DNA of 58,778 nt, taken from positions 1 to 58,778 of the forward strand of contig JAUXZO010000036.1 in assembly GCA_030692685.1 (NCBI GenBank), in the 5' to 3' direction. This DNA is from Acidovorax sp. (GTDB lineage: Bacteria > Pseudomonadota > Gammaproteobacteria > Burkholderiales > Burkholderiaceae_C). Shown piece after piece: positions 25,556 through 35,063 of the stretch. The notes beneath the pieces are model-generated. The model did no database searches. It was not told the origin of the DNA and saw only the letters and a list, made by a program, of their open reading frames with translations. The number at the start of each line of letters is the position of its first letter. Position 1 is the stretch's first letter. A program made the position numbers and the translations under genes.

Positions 25556-27298
25556 ATGAAAGCCTCCCAATTTTTTATCTCCACCCTCAAAGAAGCTCCG
25601 GCCGATGCCGAAGTGGTCAGTCACAAACTCATGACGCGGGCGGGGCTGATCAAGAAGCTGGGCGCAGGCATTTACAACTACATGCCCATGGGCCTGCGGG
25701 TGATCCGCAAAGTGGAAGCCATCGTACGCGAGGAAATGAACCGCGCCGGCGCCGTAGAACTGGCGATGCCTGTGGTGCAGCCCGCAGAGCTCTGGCAAGA
25801 GACGGGGCGTTTTGAAAAAATGGGCCCTGAGCTGCTGCGCATCCAGGACCGCCATGGCCGTGACTTTGTCGTGCAGCCCACCAGCGAAGAAGTGATCACT
25901 GACATCGCTCGGCAGGAGCTCAAGAGCTACAAGCAGCTGCCCAAGAACTTCTACCAGATCCAGACCAAGTTCCGCGATGAGCGCCGCCCCCGCTTTGGCT
26001 TGATGCGCGGGCGTGAATTCATCATGAAGGATGCTTACAGCTTTGACCGAGACCAGGCGGCCGCCAAGGCCAGCTACCAGGTCATGGCCCAGGCGTACCG
26101 CCGCATTTTTGACCGCTTCGGCTTGACCTACCGCGCCGTGGCCGCGGACAGTGGCGCCATTGGTGGCGACCTCTCCGAAGAGTTTCAGGTGATCGCCGCA
26201 ACGGGTGAAGACGCCATCGTCTACTGCCCCCAAAGCGACTACGCCGCCAACATGGAAAAAGCCGAGGCGCTGGCACCTGCAGGCCCCCGTGGTGCCGCGA
26301 GCCAACCCCTGGCCAAGACGGCCACCCCCGGCAAAAGCACCTGCGCCGACGTGGCCGAGCTGCTGGGCGTGCCGCTCCACACCACCGTGAAGTCACTGGT
26401 GCTTGCCACCGACGAGACCAACGAGGCCGGTGAAATCATCAAGAGCCAGGTCTGGCTGCTGCTGCTGCGCGGTGACCATGACATGAATGAGATCAAAGTC
26501 GGCAAGGTGCCCGGTCTGGAAGGTTTCCGTTTTGCCACGCTGGGCGAAATCGAAGAGCACTTCGGCTGCAAGCCAGGCTACCTGGGTCCCATCGGGCTGA
26601 CGAAGCCGCTCAAGATTGTGGTGGACCGCGAAGTGGCGGTCATGGCCGACTGGATCTGCGGCGCCAATGAAGCTGATTTCCACATCACCGGGGTGAACTG
26701 GGGCCGCGACCTGCCTGAGCCCGACGCCATTGCAGATCTGCGCAACGTGGTGGCGGGCGACCGTTCGCCTGACGACAAGGGAGAACTGGCGATTGAGCGT
26801 GGCATTGAAGTGGGTCATGTGTTCTACCTCGGCACCAAATACAGCAGGGACATGAACGCGACCTTCCTCGGTGACGACGGCAGGCCCGCGTTTTTCGAGA
26901 TGGGCTGCTACGGCATTGGCGTCACGCGCCTGCCCGCAGCCGCCATCGAGCAAAACCACGACGAGCGCGGCATCATCTGGCCCGACGCGATTGCGCCGTT
27001 CACCGTAGTCATCTGCCCCGTGGGCATGGATCGCAGCGAGCCCGTCAAGGCCATGGCGGAAACGCTGTATGCCGACCTGATGGCTGCAGGCGTCGATGTC
27101 ATTTTGGATGACCGCGGCGAGCGCCCGGGCGCCATGTTTGCCGACTGGGAGCTGATCGGTGTGCCGCACCGCGTCACCATTGGCGACAAGAGCCTGAAGG
27201 AAGGCGTGGTCGAGTACCAGCACCGTCGAGACACCGCAGCGACCAAGGTGGCTACCACCGACATCCTGGCCCACGTGAAGAGCCGCATGGTGGTATGA
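25556..27298 (+). CDS. proS: Prolyl-tRNA synthetase
   Basis: A 580-residue bacterial-type class II ProRS with the INS editing domain. Seen: motif 1 region [20 protein letters not shown], motif 2 [20 protein letters not shown], the YbaK-like insertion (about residues 235-375, with [12 protein letters not shown]), motif 3 [13 protein letters not shown], and an anticodon-binding C-terminus. The TGA overlaps the ATG of the next gene (ATGA), coupling it to a transglycosylase. Confidence 0.97.
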   Translation: MKASQFFISTLKEAPADAEVVSHKLMTRAGLIKKLGAGIYNYMPMGLRVIRKVEAIVREEMNRAGAVELAMPVVQPAELWQETGRFEKMGPELLRIQDRHGRDFVVQPTSEEVITDIARQELKSYKQLPKNFYQIQTKFRDERRPRFGLMRGREFIMKDAYSFDRDQAAAKASYQVMAQAYRRIFDRFGLTYRAVAADSGAIGGDLSEEFQVIAATGEDAIVYCPQSDYAANMEKAEALAPAGPRGAASQPLAKTATPGKSTCADVAELLGVPLHTTVKSLVLATDETNEAGEIIKSQVWLLLLRGDHDMNEIKVGKVPGLEGFRFATLGEIEEHFGCKPGYLGPIGLTKPLKIVVDREVAVMADWICGANEADFHITGVNWGRDLPEPDAIADLRNVVAGDRSPDDKGELAIERGIEVGHVFYLGTKYSRDMNATFLGDDGRPAFFEMGCYGIGVTRLPAAAIEQNHDERGIIWPDAIAPFTVVICPVGMDRSEPVKAMAETLYADLMAAGVDVILDDRGERPGAMFADWELIGVPHRVTIGDKSLKEGVVEYQHRRDTAATKVATTDILAHVKSRMVV

Positions 27299-27996
27299 GC
27301 ATTCCGGTACCTCCTTCGGTTGATATGACCGATTCCTCGCGCCTGGGGATGTCGCGGCGCACCTGTCTGGTCTCGCTGTCTGCCCCGCTGGCTTGGCTGG
27401 GCGCACCCCAGGCGGCGCATGCGGGTGGGCAGCTGGAGGAGCCCTTGATGGACTCCGTGCGCACGGCGTTGACCTCGGCCGTTGCCAACCAGGCACCGCC
27501 CGAGCCCGAGTTTTTCACCACTGAAGCCCGTCTGCACTACCTGCGCTGGCTGGGCACGCAGAGCGACCGGCTGCGCCGCCGCAAGCCCGAGTGGGAAGTG
27601 CGGCGAGATTTTCTGCAGACTGTGTGGTACGAGTCCAAACGCGCCGGGCTGGAGGTTTCGCTGGTGATGGGGCTCATCCAGGTCGAAAGCGCGTTCCGCA
27701 AATTTGCGGTGTCCAGCGTGGGCGCCCGGGGTTACATGCAGGTCATGCCGTTCTGGACGCGTGTGATTGGCGATGGCGACGCGGGCAAGTTGTTTCACAT
27801 GCAGACCAACTTGCGGTTTGGCTGCGTCATCCTGCGCCACTACATTGACCGCGAGCGCGGCGATCTGTTCATGGCACTGGGCCGATACAACGGCAGTCGG
27901 GGCAAGCCGCCGTATCCCAATGCTGTGTTTGCGGCGCAGCGCAATTGGGCTTTCGCCGAAAACCCGCAGGCGCTGCAGGCTCCCCCCGCAGCCTGA
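27295..27996 (+). CDS. Lytic transglycosylase, SLT domain
   Basis: A 233-residue exported murein-cleaving enzyme. An N-terminal signal with [17 protein letters not shown] and an ending AAHAG could be a Tat signal (SRRxxL), though Sec export is equally possible. The SLT domain begins near residue 110: [36 protein letters not shown] has the catalytic Glu in QVESAF, and GRYNGS stands near the end. It is translationally coupled to proS. Confidence 0.88.
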   Translation: MSIPVPPSVDMTDSSRLGMSRRTCLVSLSAPLAWLGAPQAAHAGGQLEEPLMDSVRTALTSAVANQAPPEPEFFTTEARLHYLRWLGTQSDRLRRRKPEWEVRRDFLQTVWYESKRAGLEVSLVMGLIQVESAFRKFAVSSVGARGYMQVMPFWTRVIGDGDAGKLFHMQTNLRFGCVILRHYIDRERGDLFMALGRYNGSRGKPPYPNAVFAAQRNWAFAENPQALQAPPAA

Positions 27997-28031
27997 TCGA
28001 ACGGCGCCGGTGGTGGCTGCGGTTGCTGCTA

Positions 28032-29378
28032 CTAAATGGCCGCTGCCGACCCTTCCACCTTGGTCATGGGGGCGTTCCCGTCGCTGCCGGGAACGTTCAG
28101 GCGCGACACCATGACCTGGTCGACGCGATAGCTGTCCACATCCAGCACTTCAAACTTGTAGCCGCCCCAGCTCACGCTGTCGGTGCGGCGGGGTACCCGG
28201 CGCAGCATCACCATCAAGAAACCCGCCAAGGTTTCGTATTCATCGGCGTGGGGCAGTTCGTCCAGCGACAAGGCGTGCAGCACGTCCTGAACCGGCGTGA
28301 CCCCATCGATCAGCCACGAGTTTTCATCGCGCCGCACGATCTGCTCTTCATCGGCCGGGCCTACCAAATCACCCATCACCGTGCTCATCACGTCGTTCAG
28401 CGTGACCACGCCCACCACCAGGCTGTACTCGTTGACGATGAGCGCAAAGTCTTCGTGTACGTGGCGAAACTGCTCCAGCACCTCGGACAAGGTCAGCCGG
28501 TCGGGCACGATCAGCACCTTGCGTATCAGGCTGTCGTCTGCCAGTGAAATAGGCTGGTTGTTAAGCACCCGCTGAAAGAGGTCCTTCGCGTCCACGTACC
28601 CCACCACGTGGTCGATGTCACCCTCGCACACGGGGTAGGTCGAGAACGGTTCGGCGGCAATGCGCAGCCGAATGACCGAGTCGGGTTCGTCCCGCAAAAA
28701 GAAGGCCACACGGTCACGGGGTGACATGGCGCTGGAGACCATGCGCGTGTCCAGCTCAAACACATTGGTGATGACCTGCTGCTCCCGCGCGGCCAGCACA
28801 CCGGCACGCGCACCCGCCTCCATCATCGCCAGGATGTCGTCGGAGGTGATGCGGTCATCGCGCAGCGACGACAGCCCCAGTGCCCGAAAGAGCAGGTCTG
28901 CCCCCCGGCTGTAGAACCAGACCAGTGGCCGCAGCAGGGCCGTGCACCAGGCCATGGGTTGCGCCAGCCGCACCACCATCCGCTCCGGGTTGGCCATGCC
29001 CAGTCGCTTGGGGAACAGGTCTGAAAACAGGATGAACAGCGACGTGATGATCAAAAACGACGCCAAAAACCCGGCGGTCTGGGCCGACGATTCGGACAAC
29101 CACAACCCGGCCAGTGCGGTGAAATGCGGGCTGAGCGCCCCTTCGCCCACAATGCCGCCCAGGATGGCCACGGCGTTTTGCCCCACCTGCACCACGGTGA
29201 AATAGTCGCCCGGCTGCTCTTGCATGCGCAGCACGATGTCGGCGCGTGCGTCCCCCTCGTCGGCCATTTGGCGCAAGCGCAGGCGGCGCGCGGCCGCCAG
29301 CGAAATCTCGGCCATGGAAAAGAAGGCGCTGGCCGCGATCAGCAGCGCAATAACAAAAAGGCTTTGGGACAGAGTCAT
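28032..29378 (-). CDS. Hemolysin C/CorC-like CNNM-CBS transporter-associated protein
   Basis: A 448-residue membrane protein: an N-terminal CNNM/DUF21 domain (about residues 1-195) with four hydrophobic segments and the start SLFVIALLIAASAFFSMAEISLAAARR, two CBS domains (about 210-330, including TYPVCEGDIDHVVGYVDAKDLF and FALIVNEYSLVVGVVTLNDV), and a C-terminal CorC_HlyC domain (SWLIDGVTPVQDVL ... WGGYKFEVLDVDSYRVDQVMVSR). The family is linked to magnesium or divalent-cation efflux and is often misnamed hemolysin. ATG 29378 begins just before the first helix. Confidence 0.9.
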   Translation of the reverse strand: MTLSQSLFVIALLIAASAFFSMAEISLAAARRLRLRQMADEGDARADIVLRMQEQPGDYFTVVQVGQNAVAILGGIVGEGALSPHFTALAGLWLSESSAQTAGFLASFLIITSLFILFSDLFPKRLGMANPERMVVRLAQPMAWCTALLRPLVWFYSRGADLLFRALGLSSLRDDRITSDDILAMMEAGARAGVLAAREQQVITNVFELDTRMVSSAMSPRDRVAFFLRDEPDSVIRLRIAAEPFSTYPVCEGDIDHVVGYVDAKDLFQRVLNNQPISLADDSLIRKVLIVPDRLTLSEVLEQFRHVHEDFALIVNEYSLVVGVVTLNDVMSTVMGDLVGPADEEQIVRRDENSWLIDGVTPVQDVLHALSLDELPHADEYETLAGFLMVMLRRVPRRTDSVSWGGYKFEVLDVDSYRVDQVMVSRLNVPGSDGNAPMTKVEGSAAAI

Positions 29379-29497
29379 GGGGGAGTTGCAGAGCACGGGC
29401 CCACGCTAACGGGCCTCCCGAGTGTATCTGTGCGCCCTCGGTGCCGATACCGGGGCCGCGCCTGCGCAGCGGCCCCGCACGCACCTTGCGTTGGCGG

Positions 29498-30505
29498 CTA
29501 CTGCACGAAGCCGATGCGGTTGCGCCCTGACGCAGCCTTGGGCAGGTCTGCAATCTCCACCGTGGACCTGCGGTCCAGCCGCGCATTGCCAAAACCCGTC
29601 ATCAAAGCGCGCCGCATCTCCCGCGGTGGCATCTGCGCCAAATGGTCCAGCACATCGTCCAGCGGTTCTGGGTCCAGCAGCCGCCCCCAGTCGTGCCCGG
29701 CCCGAATGCCCTGGTACAGATTGCGCGCAATGGTGCGCGCCTGTTTCATCGACGGTGCCTCCACCTCAAACACGTTCATGCGGTTGAGGATGGGGTCGGG
29801 GATGCCCCGGCTGTCGTTGGCGGTGGTGATCCAGATGACCTGGCTGGCGTCGATGGCCACCTCGGCAAATTCATCGGTAAATTGGTGTGCCGTGTCGTAT
29901 TCGAGCAGGCTGTACAGCGCACCCAGTGGGTCGTACTGCGCATCGGCGCTGGCCTTGTCGATTTCGTCCACCACGATCACCGGGTTGGCGTATTCGCCCT
30001 CCACCAATGCCTCAAACACCTTGCCGGGCCGTGCGCCTTTCCACTGCGCCGATGAACCCGACAGCAGCCAGCCTGCGGTCATTGAACTCATGGGCAAGAG
30101 GTTCATGCCCGTGCCCAGCAACTCGGCGAGGTGGCGTGCAAAGTGGGTCTTGCCAATGCCGGGTGGGCCCAGCAGCAGCATGGGCGTGACTTCCAGCCCG
30201 TCGCTGCTGTCTTGCGCCAGTGCCACATGGCGTTTGATGTCGTCCAGGACCTCGGTGAAGTTGGGCAACTGCTCGTACAGGCTGGCCATGTCGGGGATGC
30301 CCGAGGGCTTGACCTGAAACCGCTCGGGGCCACGCTCCAGCATGCGTTCGTACACAGTGCGCAGGGTTTCGTATTCACGCTGGTTGCCAGACTCCTGCAG
30401 CCGTGCGAGCTTGCGCTCGACGTCGCCGGGGTGGAACACATTGCGCATCTGGGCCACCGGCAGACGCAGGGCGGGTGGCTGGGGAACAAGGCTATGGCTG
30501 GTCAT
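29498..30505 (-). CDS. Lon-type AAA+ ATPase without protease domain
   Basis: A 335-residue AAA+ ATPase. Walker A GPPGIGKTH (113-121), Walker B VIVVDEIDKA (about 177-186), sensor 1 WITTANDSRGIPDPILNR and sensor 2 MPPREMRRALM all match the Lon ATPase module, but neither the Lon substrate-binding N-domain nor the Ser-Lys protease domain is present. The N-terminal 90 residues form a helical region with many Arg and Glu. Such stand-alone proteins are found in beta-proteobacteria; their role (chaperone or unfoldase) is unknown. Single gene between the CNNM protein and grxD. Confidence 0.85.
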   Translation of the reverse strand: MTSHSLVPQPPALRLPVAQMRNVFHPGDVERKLARLQESGNQREYETLRTVYERMLERGPERFQVKPSGIPDMASLYEQLPNFTEVLDDIKRHVALAQDSSDGLEVTPMLLLGPPGIGKTHFARHLAELLGTGMNLLPMSSMTAGWLLSGSSAQWKGARPGKVFEALVEGEYANPVIVVDEIDKASADAQYDPLGALYSLLEYDTAHQFTDEFAEVAIDASQVIWITTANDSRGIPDPILNRMNVFEVEAPSMKQARTIARNLYQGIRAGHDWGRLLDPEPLDDVLDHLAQMPPREMRRALMTGFGNARLDRRSTVEIADLPKAASGRNRIGFVQ

Positions 30506-30608
30506 TGCATGCTCCTGTGATGGTTACGTCACACAACCATTCAAGCACACAACATGCCCGCTGCAATATCGGATAAGCCCCTGATTGGTGCTTCTGTTGT
30601 CGCCAAGC

Positions 30609-30633
30609 AAAAAGCCGCCCGAAGGCGGCTTTT
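30609..30633 (-). terminator. Terminator after grxD
   Basis: On the minus strand the stem AAAGCCGCC / GGCGGCTTT is followed by a run of T, 28 bases beyond the grxD stop. It ends the hemA-prfA-prmC-grxD direction of transcription. Confidence 0.88.
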
Positions 30634-30660
30634 GTATGCAGCGATGCGCTGAAGGGGCGA

Positions 30661-30984
30661 TCAGCCTTCGTTGTCCAGCACCTGCTTGAGTTCGCCCGAC
30701 TCATACATCTCCATCATGATGTCCGAGCCGCCGATGAACTCGCCCTTGACATACAGCTGCGGGATGGTGGGCCAGTTGCTGTATTCCTTGATGCCCTGGC
30801 GAATTTCTTCGTCTTCAAGCACGTTAACGGTGACCACCGCTTTCGGGTCCACGCCGCAGGCTTTCAGGATCTGGATGGCGCGGCCCGAAAAACCGCACAT
30901 GGGGAAGCTGGCGTTGCCCTTCATAAACAGCAGAACGTCGCTGGATTTGACAAGGGTGTCGATGCGTTGTTGTGGATCGCTCAT
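30661..30984 (-). CDS. grxD: Monothiol glutaredoxin Grx4
   Basis: A 107-residue CGFS-type glutaredoxin that binds and transfers [2Fe-2S] clusters. Active site Cys30 in FPMCGFSGRAIQIL; WPTIPQLYVKGEFIGGSDIM is the glutathione-binding region. Where most members have PxCGFS with Q or K before the Cys, this one has Met. It follows prmC with a 60-base spacer and ends at a strong terminator. Confidence 0.96.
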   Translation of the reverse strand: MSDPQQRIDTLVKSSDVLLFMKGNASFPMCGFSGRAIQILKACGVDPKAVVTVNVLEDEEIRQGIKEYSNWPTIPQLYVKGEFIGGSDIMMEMYESGELKQVLDNEG

Positions 30985-31044
30985 GGGGATGCTCCTGAAA
31001 ATGGTGTCTGGACGGGCACGCCGCCGCAGGGGTGGGATGGGTGA

Positions 31045-31896
31045 TTATTTCACTGTCTGCGTAGATTGCCACTGCCCGCCCGTGCATCGCGCAATCCCGG
31101 CGAGGTCATTGCGGCTTTGCACCTGCGCAAAGCCCTGGTCGTGCAGCAGGGTGCGCACGGCATTTGCCTGGTCGTAGCCATGCTCCAGCAGCAGCCAGCC
31201 CCCCTCTGCCAGCCGGCCCGGCGCCTGGGCAATGATGGTGCGGATGTCTTCAAGGCCATCGGCGCCACTGGCCAGGGCCTGCAAGGGTTCGTGGGTCAGG
31301 GCGGCCAGATGCGGGTCGTTTGCAGGGATGTATGGGGGGTTCGAGACGATGGCGTCAAACACCCCCGCCACGCCCGTGAGCCAGCTGGCGTGTTGAAACT
31401 GCACCGCCAGGCCCAGCCGCTGGGCATTGGCCTGCGCTACGGCCAGGGCGTCGGCACTGGCATCGACTGCCAGCACCTGCGCGTCGGGGCGTTGGTGTTG
31501 CAGGGCCAGTGCGATGGCGCCGCTGCCGGTGCCCAGGTCCACCATGCGTGGAGTGTTCAGGGCTGACATCGCCTCCAGTGCCCAGTCCACCAGCGTCTCC
31601 GTGTCGGGCCGGGGGTCCAGCACGCGGGCGTCAATCTGCAGCGGCAAGCCATAAAACTCCTTGCGCCCAGTCAGGTAGGCCACGGGCTCGCCCGCCGCGC
31701 GGCGCTGGCACAGAGCGATGAATCGGTCGTGCACGTCCGCCGCGAGGGGATCGGTGTCGTGCGCCAGCAGCCAGGCTCGGCCCGCGTCGGGGCGCGCCAG
31801 GGCGTGCAGCAGCAGCAGTTGCGCGTCGATGCGCTCCAAGCCCAGGGAGCGGGCCTGGTTCAGCGCGTGGGCCAGGGTGGGGGATAGGGTGTTCAC
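31045..31896 (-). CDS. prmC: Peptide chain release factor N5-glutamine methyltransferase
   Basis: A 283-residue SAM-dependent methyltransferase that methylates the Gln of the GGQ loop in RF1/RF2. Seen: EPVAYLTGRKEFYGLPL, VLDPRPDTETLVDWAL, SAM motif I VDLGTGSGAIALAL, and the catalytic NPPY at 186-189. The start is GTG 31896. It lies downstream of its substrate gene prfA; the 73-base gap is filled by a palindromic repeat. Confidence 0.96.
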   Translation of the reverse strand: MNTLSPTLAHALNQARSLGLERIDAQLLLLHALARPDAGRAWLLAHDTDPLAADVHDRFIALCQRRAAGEPVAYLTGRKEFYGLPLQIDARVLDPRPDTETLVDWALEAMSALNTPRMVDLGTGSGAIALALQHQRPDAQVLAVDASADALAVAQANAQRLGLAVQFQHASWLTGVAGVFDAIVSNPPYIPANDPHLAALTHEPLQALASGADGLEDIRTIIAQAPGRLAEGGWLLLEHGYDQANAVRTLLHDQGFAQVQSRNDLAGIARCTGGQWQSTQTVK

Positions 31897-31900
31897 TATG

Positions 31901-31960
31901 GATTTGATAGCTATTTGCGCTTATAGCGTAAGCGCTAGCGGCCAATTCGATTCAAATTCT
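31901..31960 (+). repeat. AGCGCT palindromic repeat, copy 5 (prfA-prmC gap)
   Basis: TTTGATAGCTATTTGCGCTT then GTAAGCGCTAGCGGCCAATT. It fills the spacer between the prfA stop (31970) and the prmC start (31896), so it is transcribed as the complementary strand inside the operon. Confidence 0.85.
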
Positions 31961-31969
31961 GGATGCAAC

Positions 31970-33082
31970 TTATCCTGTGGTGCCCATCTCCAGCTCTTCC
32001 AGCTGCTCGGCCTCGCGCGCATGCGCCAGCGCCTGCAGCACGTCACCCAGGTCGCCTTCCATCACGTACAGCAGTTTGTACAGCGTGAGGTTGATGCGGT
32101 GGTCCGTCAGGCGCCCCTGCGGAAAGTTGTAGGTGCGGATGCGGTCGCTGCGGTCGCCGCTGCCGATCAGGCCCTTGCGCAATGCGGCCTCTTTGGCGGC
32201 GCGCTCGCTGCGGTCTTTTTCTTGAATGCGCGCCTGCAGCACTTGCAGCGCCTTGGCTTTGTTGGCGTGCTGGCTGCGGCCGTCCTGGCATTCGGCCACG
32301 ATGCCGGTGGGCAAATGCACTACGCGCACGGCCGAATCGGTCTTGTTAATGTGCTGCCCACCCGCGCCCGATGCGCGGAAGGTGTCGATGCGCAGGTCGG
32401 CAGGGTTGAGCTTGATGGCCTCGTGTTCGTCGGGCTCGGGCATGACGGCGACAGTGCAGGCGCTGGTGTGGATGCGGCCTTGTGTTTCGGTGGCGGGCAC
32501 GCGCTGCACGCGGTGGCCGCCGGATTCGAACTTGAGGGCGCCGTAAACACCGCTACCGGAGGGGCCCGTGCCGGGCTGGCCCTCGATGCGCAGCACGATT
32601 TCTTTGTAGCCACCCAGCTCGGCCGCGTTCTCGCTCACGATCTCCACCTTCCAGCCCACGCGGTCGGCGTAGCGCATGTACATGCGCGTGATGTCACCCG
32701 CAAACAGGGCCGATTCGTCACCACCCGTGCCGGCGCGGATTTCCATGAAGGCGTTGCGCGCGTCGTCGGGGTCTTTGGGCAGCAGCAGGCGCTGCAGTTC
32801 GTCTTCGAGCTGTAGCAGTTCCGCCTCGGCGCTGGTGATTTCGTCCTGTGCCATCTCGGCCATGTCGGGGTCGCTCAGCATCTCGCGCGCACCGGCCAGG
32901 TCCGCCTCGCGCTGCTGGTAGCGGGCGTAGCGGCCCGCCACCTGCGTGACCTCGGCATGTTCGACGGAGATGCGCCGGTACTGCGCCATGTCGCTCATGA
33001 TGTCTTCGCGCGAGAGCAAAAAGTCGAGCTCTTGCAGGCGCAGTGCGTAGCGCTCCAGCTGGGTTCTGAGAAAAGGTTTCAT
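31970..33082 (-). CDS. prfA: Peptide chain release factor 1
   Basis: A 370-residue RF1 reading UAA and UAG. Seen: the anticodon-like PAT tripeptide (196-198) in [18 protein letters not shown] and the GGQ catalytic loop (241-243) in [16 protein letters not shown]. Just before [12 protein letters not shown] there is an extra Gly/Pro/Ser-rich stretch ([10 protein letters not shown], about 168-177) that E. coli RF1 lacks. It lies between hemA and prmC in one direction. Confidence 0.97.
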   Translation of the reverse strand: MKPFLRTQLERYALRLQELDFLLSREDIMSDMAQYRRISVEHAEVTQVAGRYARYQQREADLAGAREMLSDPDMAEMAQDEITSAEAELLQLEDELQRLLLPKDPDDARNAFMEIRAGTGGDESALFAGDITRMYMRYADRVGWKVEIVSENAAELGGYKEIVLRIEGQPGTGPSGSGVYGALKFESGGHRVQRVPATETQGRIHTSACTVAVMPEPDEHEAIKLNPADLRIDTFRASGAGGQHINKTDSAVRVVHLPTGIVAECQDGRSQHANKAKALQVLQARIQEKDRSERAAKEAALRKGLIGSGDRSDRIRTYNFPQGRLTDHRINLTLYKLLYVMEGDLGDVLQALAHAREAEQLEELEMGTTG

Positions 33083-33098
33083 GCGAGGAATCAGGGGT

Positions 33099-33169
33099 TT
33101 GCTACTATATTTGTAGCTGTTGGCGCTTTATGGATAAGCGCTAGAGGCCAATTTAGCTTAAAAATTGAA
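33099..33169 (+). repeat. AGCGCT palindromic repeat, copy 6 (hemA-prfA gap)
   Basis: TGTAGCTGTTGGCGCTTTAT then GGATAAGCGCTAGAGGCC and AATTTAGCTTAAAA. It lies in the 140-base spacer between hemA and prfA and is read in the minus-strand transcript. Confidence 0.85.
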
Positions 33170-33222
33170 CAGCGGAGATGGGTGGAGCGGGCTCGTGCGG
33201 CCACCGCGGCCAGTGAGCGCCG

Positions 33223-34542
33223 CTACAGGCTGTTTTTGCTTTGCGAGCGCAGGAACAGGCGGGAGACGGTCTGAGCCGTCTGGGCGCGCATGTCGGCATC
33301 GCCCGCACGCAGCTCGGCCATCGTGCCGTGCAGCATCTTTTGGGTCAGGCCACGCGATAGCGCTTCGAGCACGGCGTCCATGTCTTCGCCCTTGGCCAGC
33401 AGCTTCTTGGCGCGGGCGATTTCGGCGGCGCGCCATTCGTCGGTCTGGGCATTGAGCTGCTGGATCAGCGGCACCACGCCACCGGTTTCGCCAGCCGGGC
33501 CACGCAGATCCATCCAGTGCATGAAGCTCTGCACGCCCGCGTCGATGATCGCCTCGGCCTGCGCCACGGCGGCCTGGCGGTTGGCCTGCGCGGTCTGCAC
33601 CACGCTGGCCAGGTCGTCCACGGTGTACAGGTACACGTCGCGCAGGGCCTTCACCTCAGGCTCGATGTCGCGCGGCACTGCCAGATCGACCATGAACATG
33701 GGGCGATTGCGGCGCTTCTTGAGCGCGCGCTCCACCGCGCCCAGGCCGATGATGGGCAGGCTGCTGGCGGTGCAGCTGATGACGGCATCAAACTCGTGCA
33801 GGCGCTCGGGCAGGTCGGCCAGGCGCATCACCTCGCCACCAAAACGGCTGGCGAGTTTTTCGCCGCGCTCCAGCGTGCGGTTGGCAATGGCGATGGCTTT
33901 GGGGTTCTTGGCGGCAAAGTGCGTGGCGCACAGCTCGATCATTTCGCCCGCGCCCACGAACAGCACCTTGATCTCGCCGAGGTCTTCAAACAACTGGCTG
34001 GCCAAGCGCACGGCAGCGGCGGCCATGCTGATGCTGTGGGCGCCGATTTCGGTGCTGCTGCGCACCTCTTTGGCCACGGCAAAACTGCGTTGGAACAACT
34101 GGTTGAGCGTGGTGCCCAGGGCGCCCGCCGTCTCGGCCGCGCGCACCGCGTCTTTCATCTGGCCCAGAATCTGCGCTTCGCCCAGCACCATGGAATCGAG
34201 CCCGCTGGCCACACGGAACGCATGGCGGGCCACAAGGCTGTCTTCCAGCGTGTACGAGTGCGAGCGCAGCAGCGAGGTGCTGACGCCGCCGCTGTGCGCC
34301 AGCCAGCCCAGCGTGTGGTCCATGGCCGCCTGCTCGCCAGCGCAGTAAATCTCGGTGCGGTTGCAGGTGGAGATGATGGCGGTCTCTACCCCGGGGTGGC
34401 GGCTGACACCGCCGCCAGAAGTGCCCAGCGACTCACGCAAACCCTGCAGCGTGGGCGCAATTTGGTCGAGCGCGAACGCGAACCTGCCACGCAGATCGAG
34501 CGGTGCGGTGGTGTGGTTGATGCCAAGGGCCCAGACTGCCAT
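33223..34542 (-). CDS. hemA: Glutamyl-tRNA reductase
   Basis: A 439-residue GluTR, the first committed step of tetrapyrrole synthesis, making glutamate-1-semialdehyde from Glu-tRNA. Seen: [19 protein letters not shown], the nucleophile Cys60 in [35 protein letters not shown], and the NADPH-binding [17 protein letters not shown]. The C-terminal dimerisation domain is complete. ATG 34542; divergent from a small membrane-protein gene. Confidence 0.96.
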   Translation of the reverse strand: MAVWALGINHTTAPLDLRGRFAFALDQIAPTLQGLRESLGTSGGGVSRHPGVETAIISTCNRTEIYCAGEQAAMDHTLGWLAHSGGVSTSLLRSHSYTLEDSLVARHAFRVASGLDSMVLGEAQILGQMKDAVRAAETAGALGTTLNQLFQRSFAVAKEVRSSTEIGAHSISMAAAAVRLASQLFEDLGEIKVLFVGAGEMIELCATHFAAKNPKAIAIANRTLERGEKLASRFGGEVMRLADLPERLHEFDAVISCTASSLPIIGLGAVERALKKRRNRPMFMVDLAVPRDIEPEVKALRDVYLYTVDDLASVVQTAQANRQAAVAQAEAIIDAGVQSFMHWMDLRGPAGETGGVVPLIQQLNAQTDEWRAAEIARAKKLLAKGEDMDAVLEALSRGLTQKMLHGTMAELRAGDADMRAQTAQTVSRLFLRSQSKNSL

Positions 34543-34614
34543 AGTCCCCGATTATAAAATTGTTGGACCGAACCGGCAGCGTTGCTTGTTCAAGCCTTGA
34601 TTTGGGTCAATTCC

Positions 34615-34893
34615 ATGGGTCCTTTGGACGCTTTTAACCATCTGCTCAACTTTGTGGCACCCGCCGCCGCCATGGCGCTGCTGCTGGGGTTGTCGGGCCG
34701 TATTTTTGGATCAAAAACGCCCATGGCGCTTGGCTGGTGGGCGCGAGTAGCTATTGTTTTTGCGATGGGCGTCGCCGTGCTGGCGGCGGGCATCGTGGTG
34801 TGGGGGCGTGACGGCAAGATGCTGACCTATGCCGCGCTGGTGGTGGCCTGCGCCACGTGCCAGTGGGGTTTGGTGCGCGGCTGGAGGGCTTGA
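34615..34893 (+). CDS. Small three-helix membrane protein
   Basis: A 92-residue protein (MGPLDAFNHLLNFVAPAAAMALLLG) with three hydrophobic segments at about 11-30, 42-63 and 70-86. ATG 34615 was chosen; an in-frame upstream reading from 34582 has no support. It is divergent from hemA, with 72 bases between starts. A gene of this type next to hemA is common in Comamonadaceae (recollection); function unknown. Confidence 0.7.
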   Translation: MGPLDAFNHLLNFVAPAAAMALLLGLSGRIFGSKTPMALGWWARVAIVFAMGVAVLAAGIVVWGRDGKMLTYAALVVACATCQWGLVRGWRA

Positions 34894-35063
34894 GCCGCTT
34901 GGTGTGGTCCTCCCAACAGCGTTGCTGAGGGTTTTCGATGGTGCGACTGCTCTCGTGAGAGCCGGCTGAAGGGGCGATGGTCTGATAGCCTCGAATGCAA
35001 ACGGTCACAGGCCCGACAGGCCGACCATTCCCATCACATAAAAACGTCCGAGGAGACCACCCC

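Noticed and set aside
28018..28050. GCTACTAAATGGCCGC as a possible further AGCGCT-family repeat
   Set aside because: Only a short similarity to one arm, no AGCGCT core and no palindrome.
34746..34770. GTAGCTATTGTTTTTGCG as a repeat remnant
   Set aside because: Lacks the core and the right arm; it encodes a normal membrane helix in the small protein gene.
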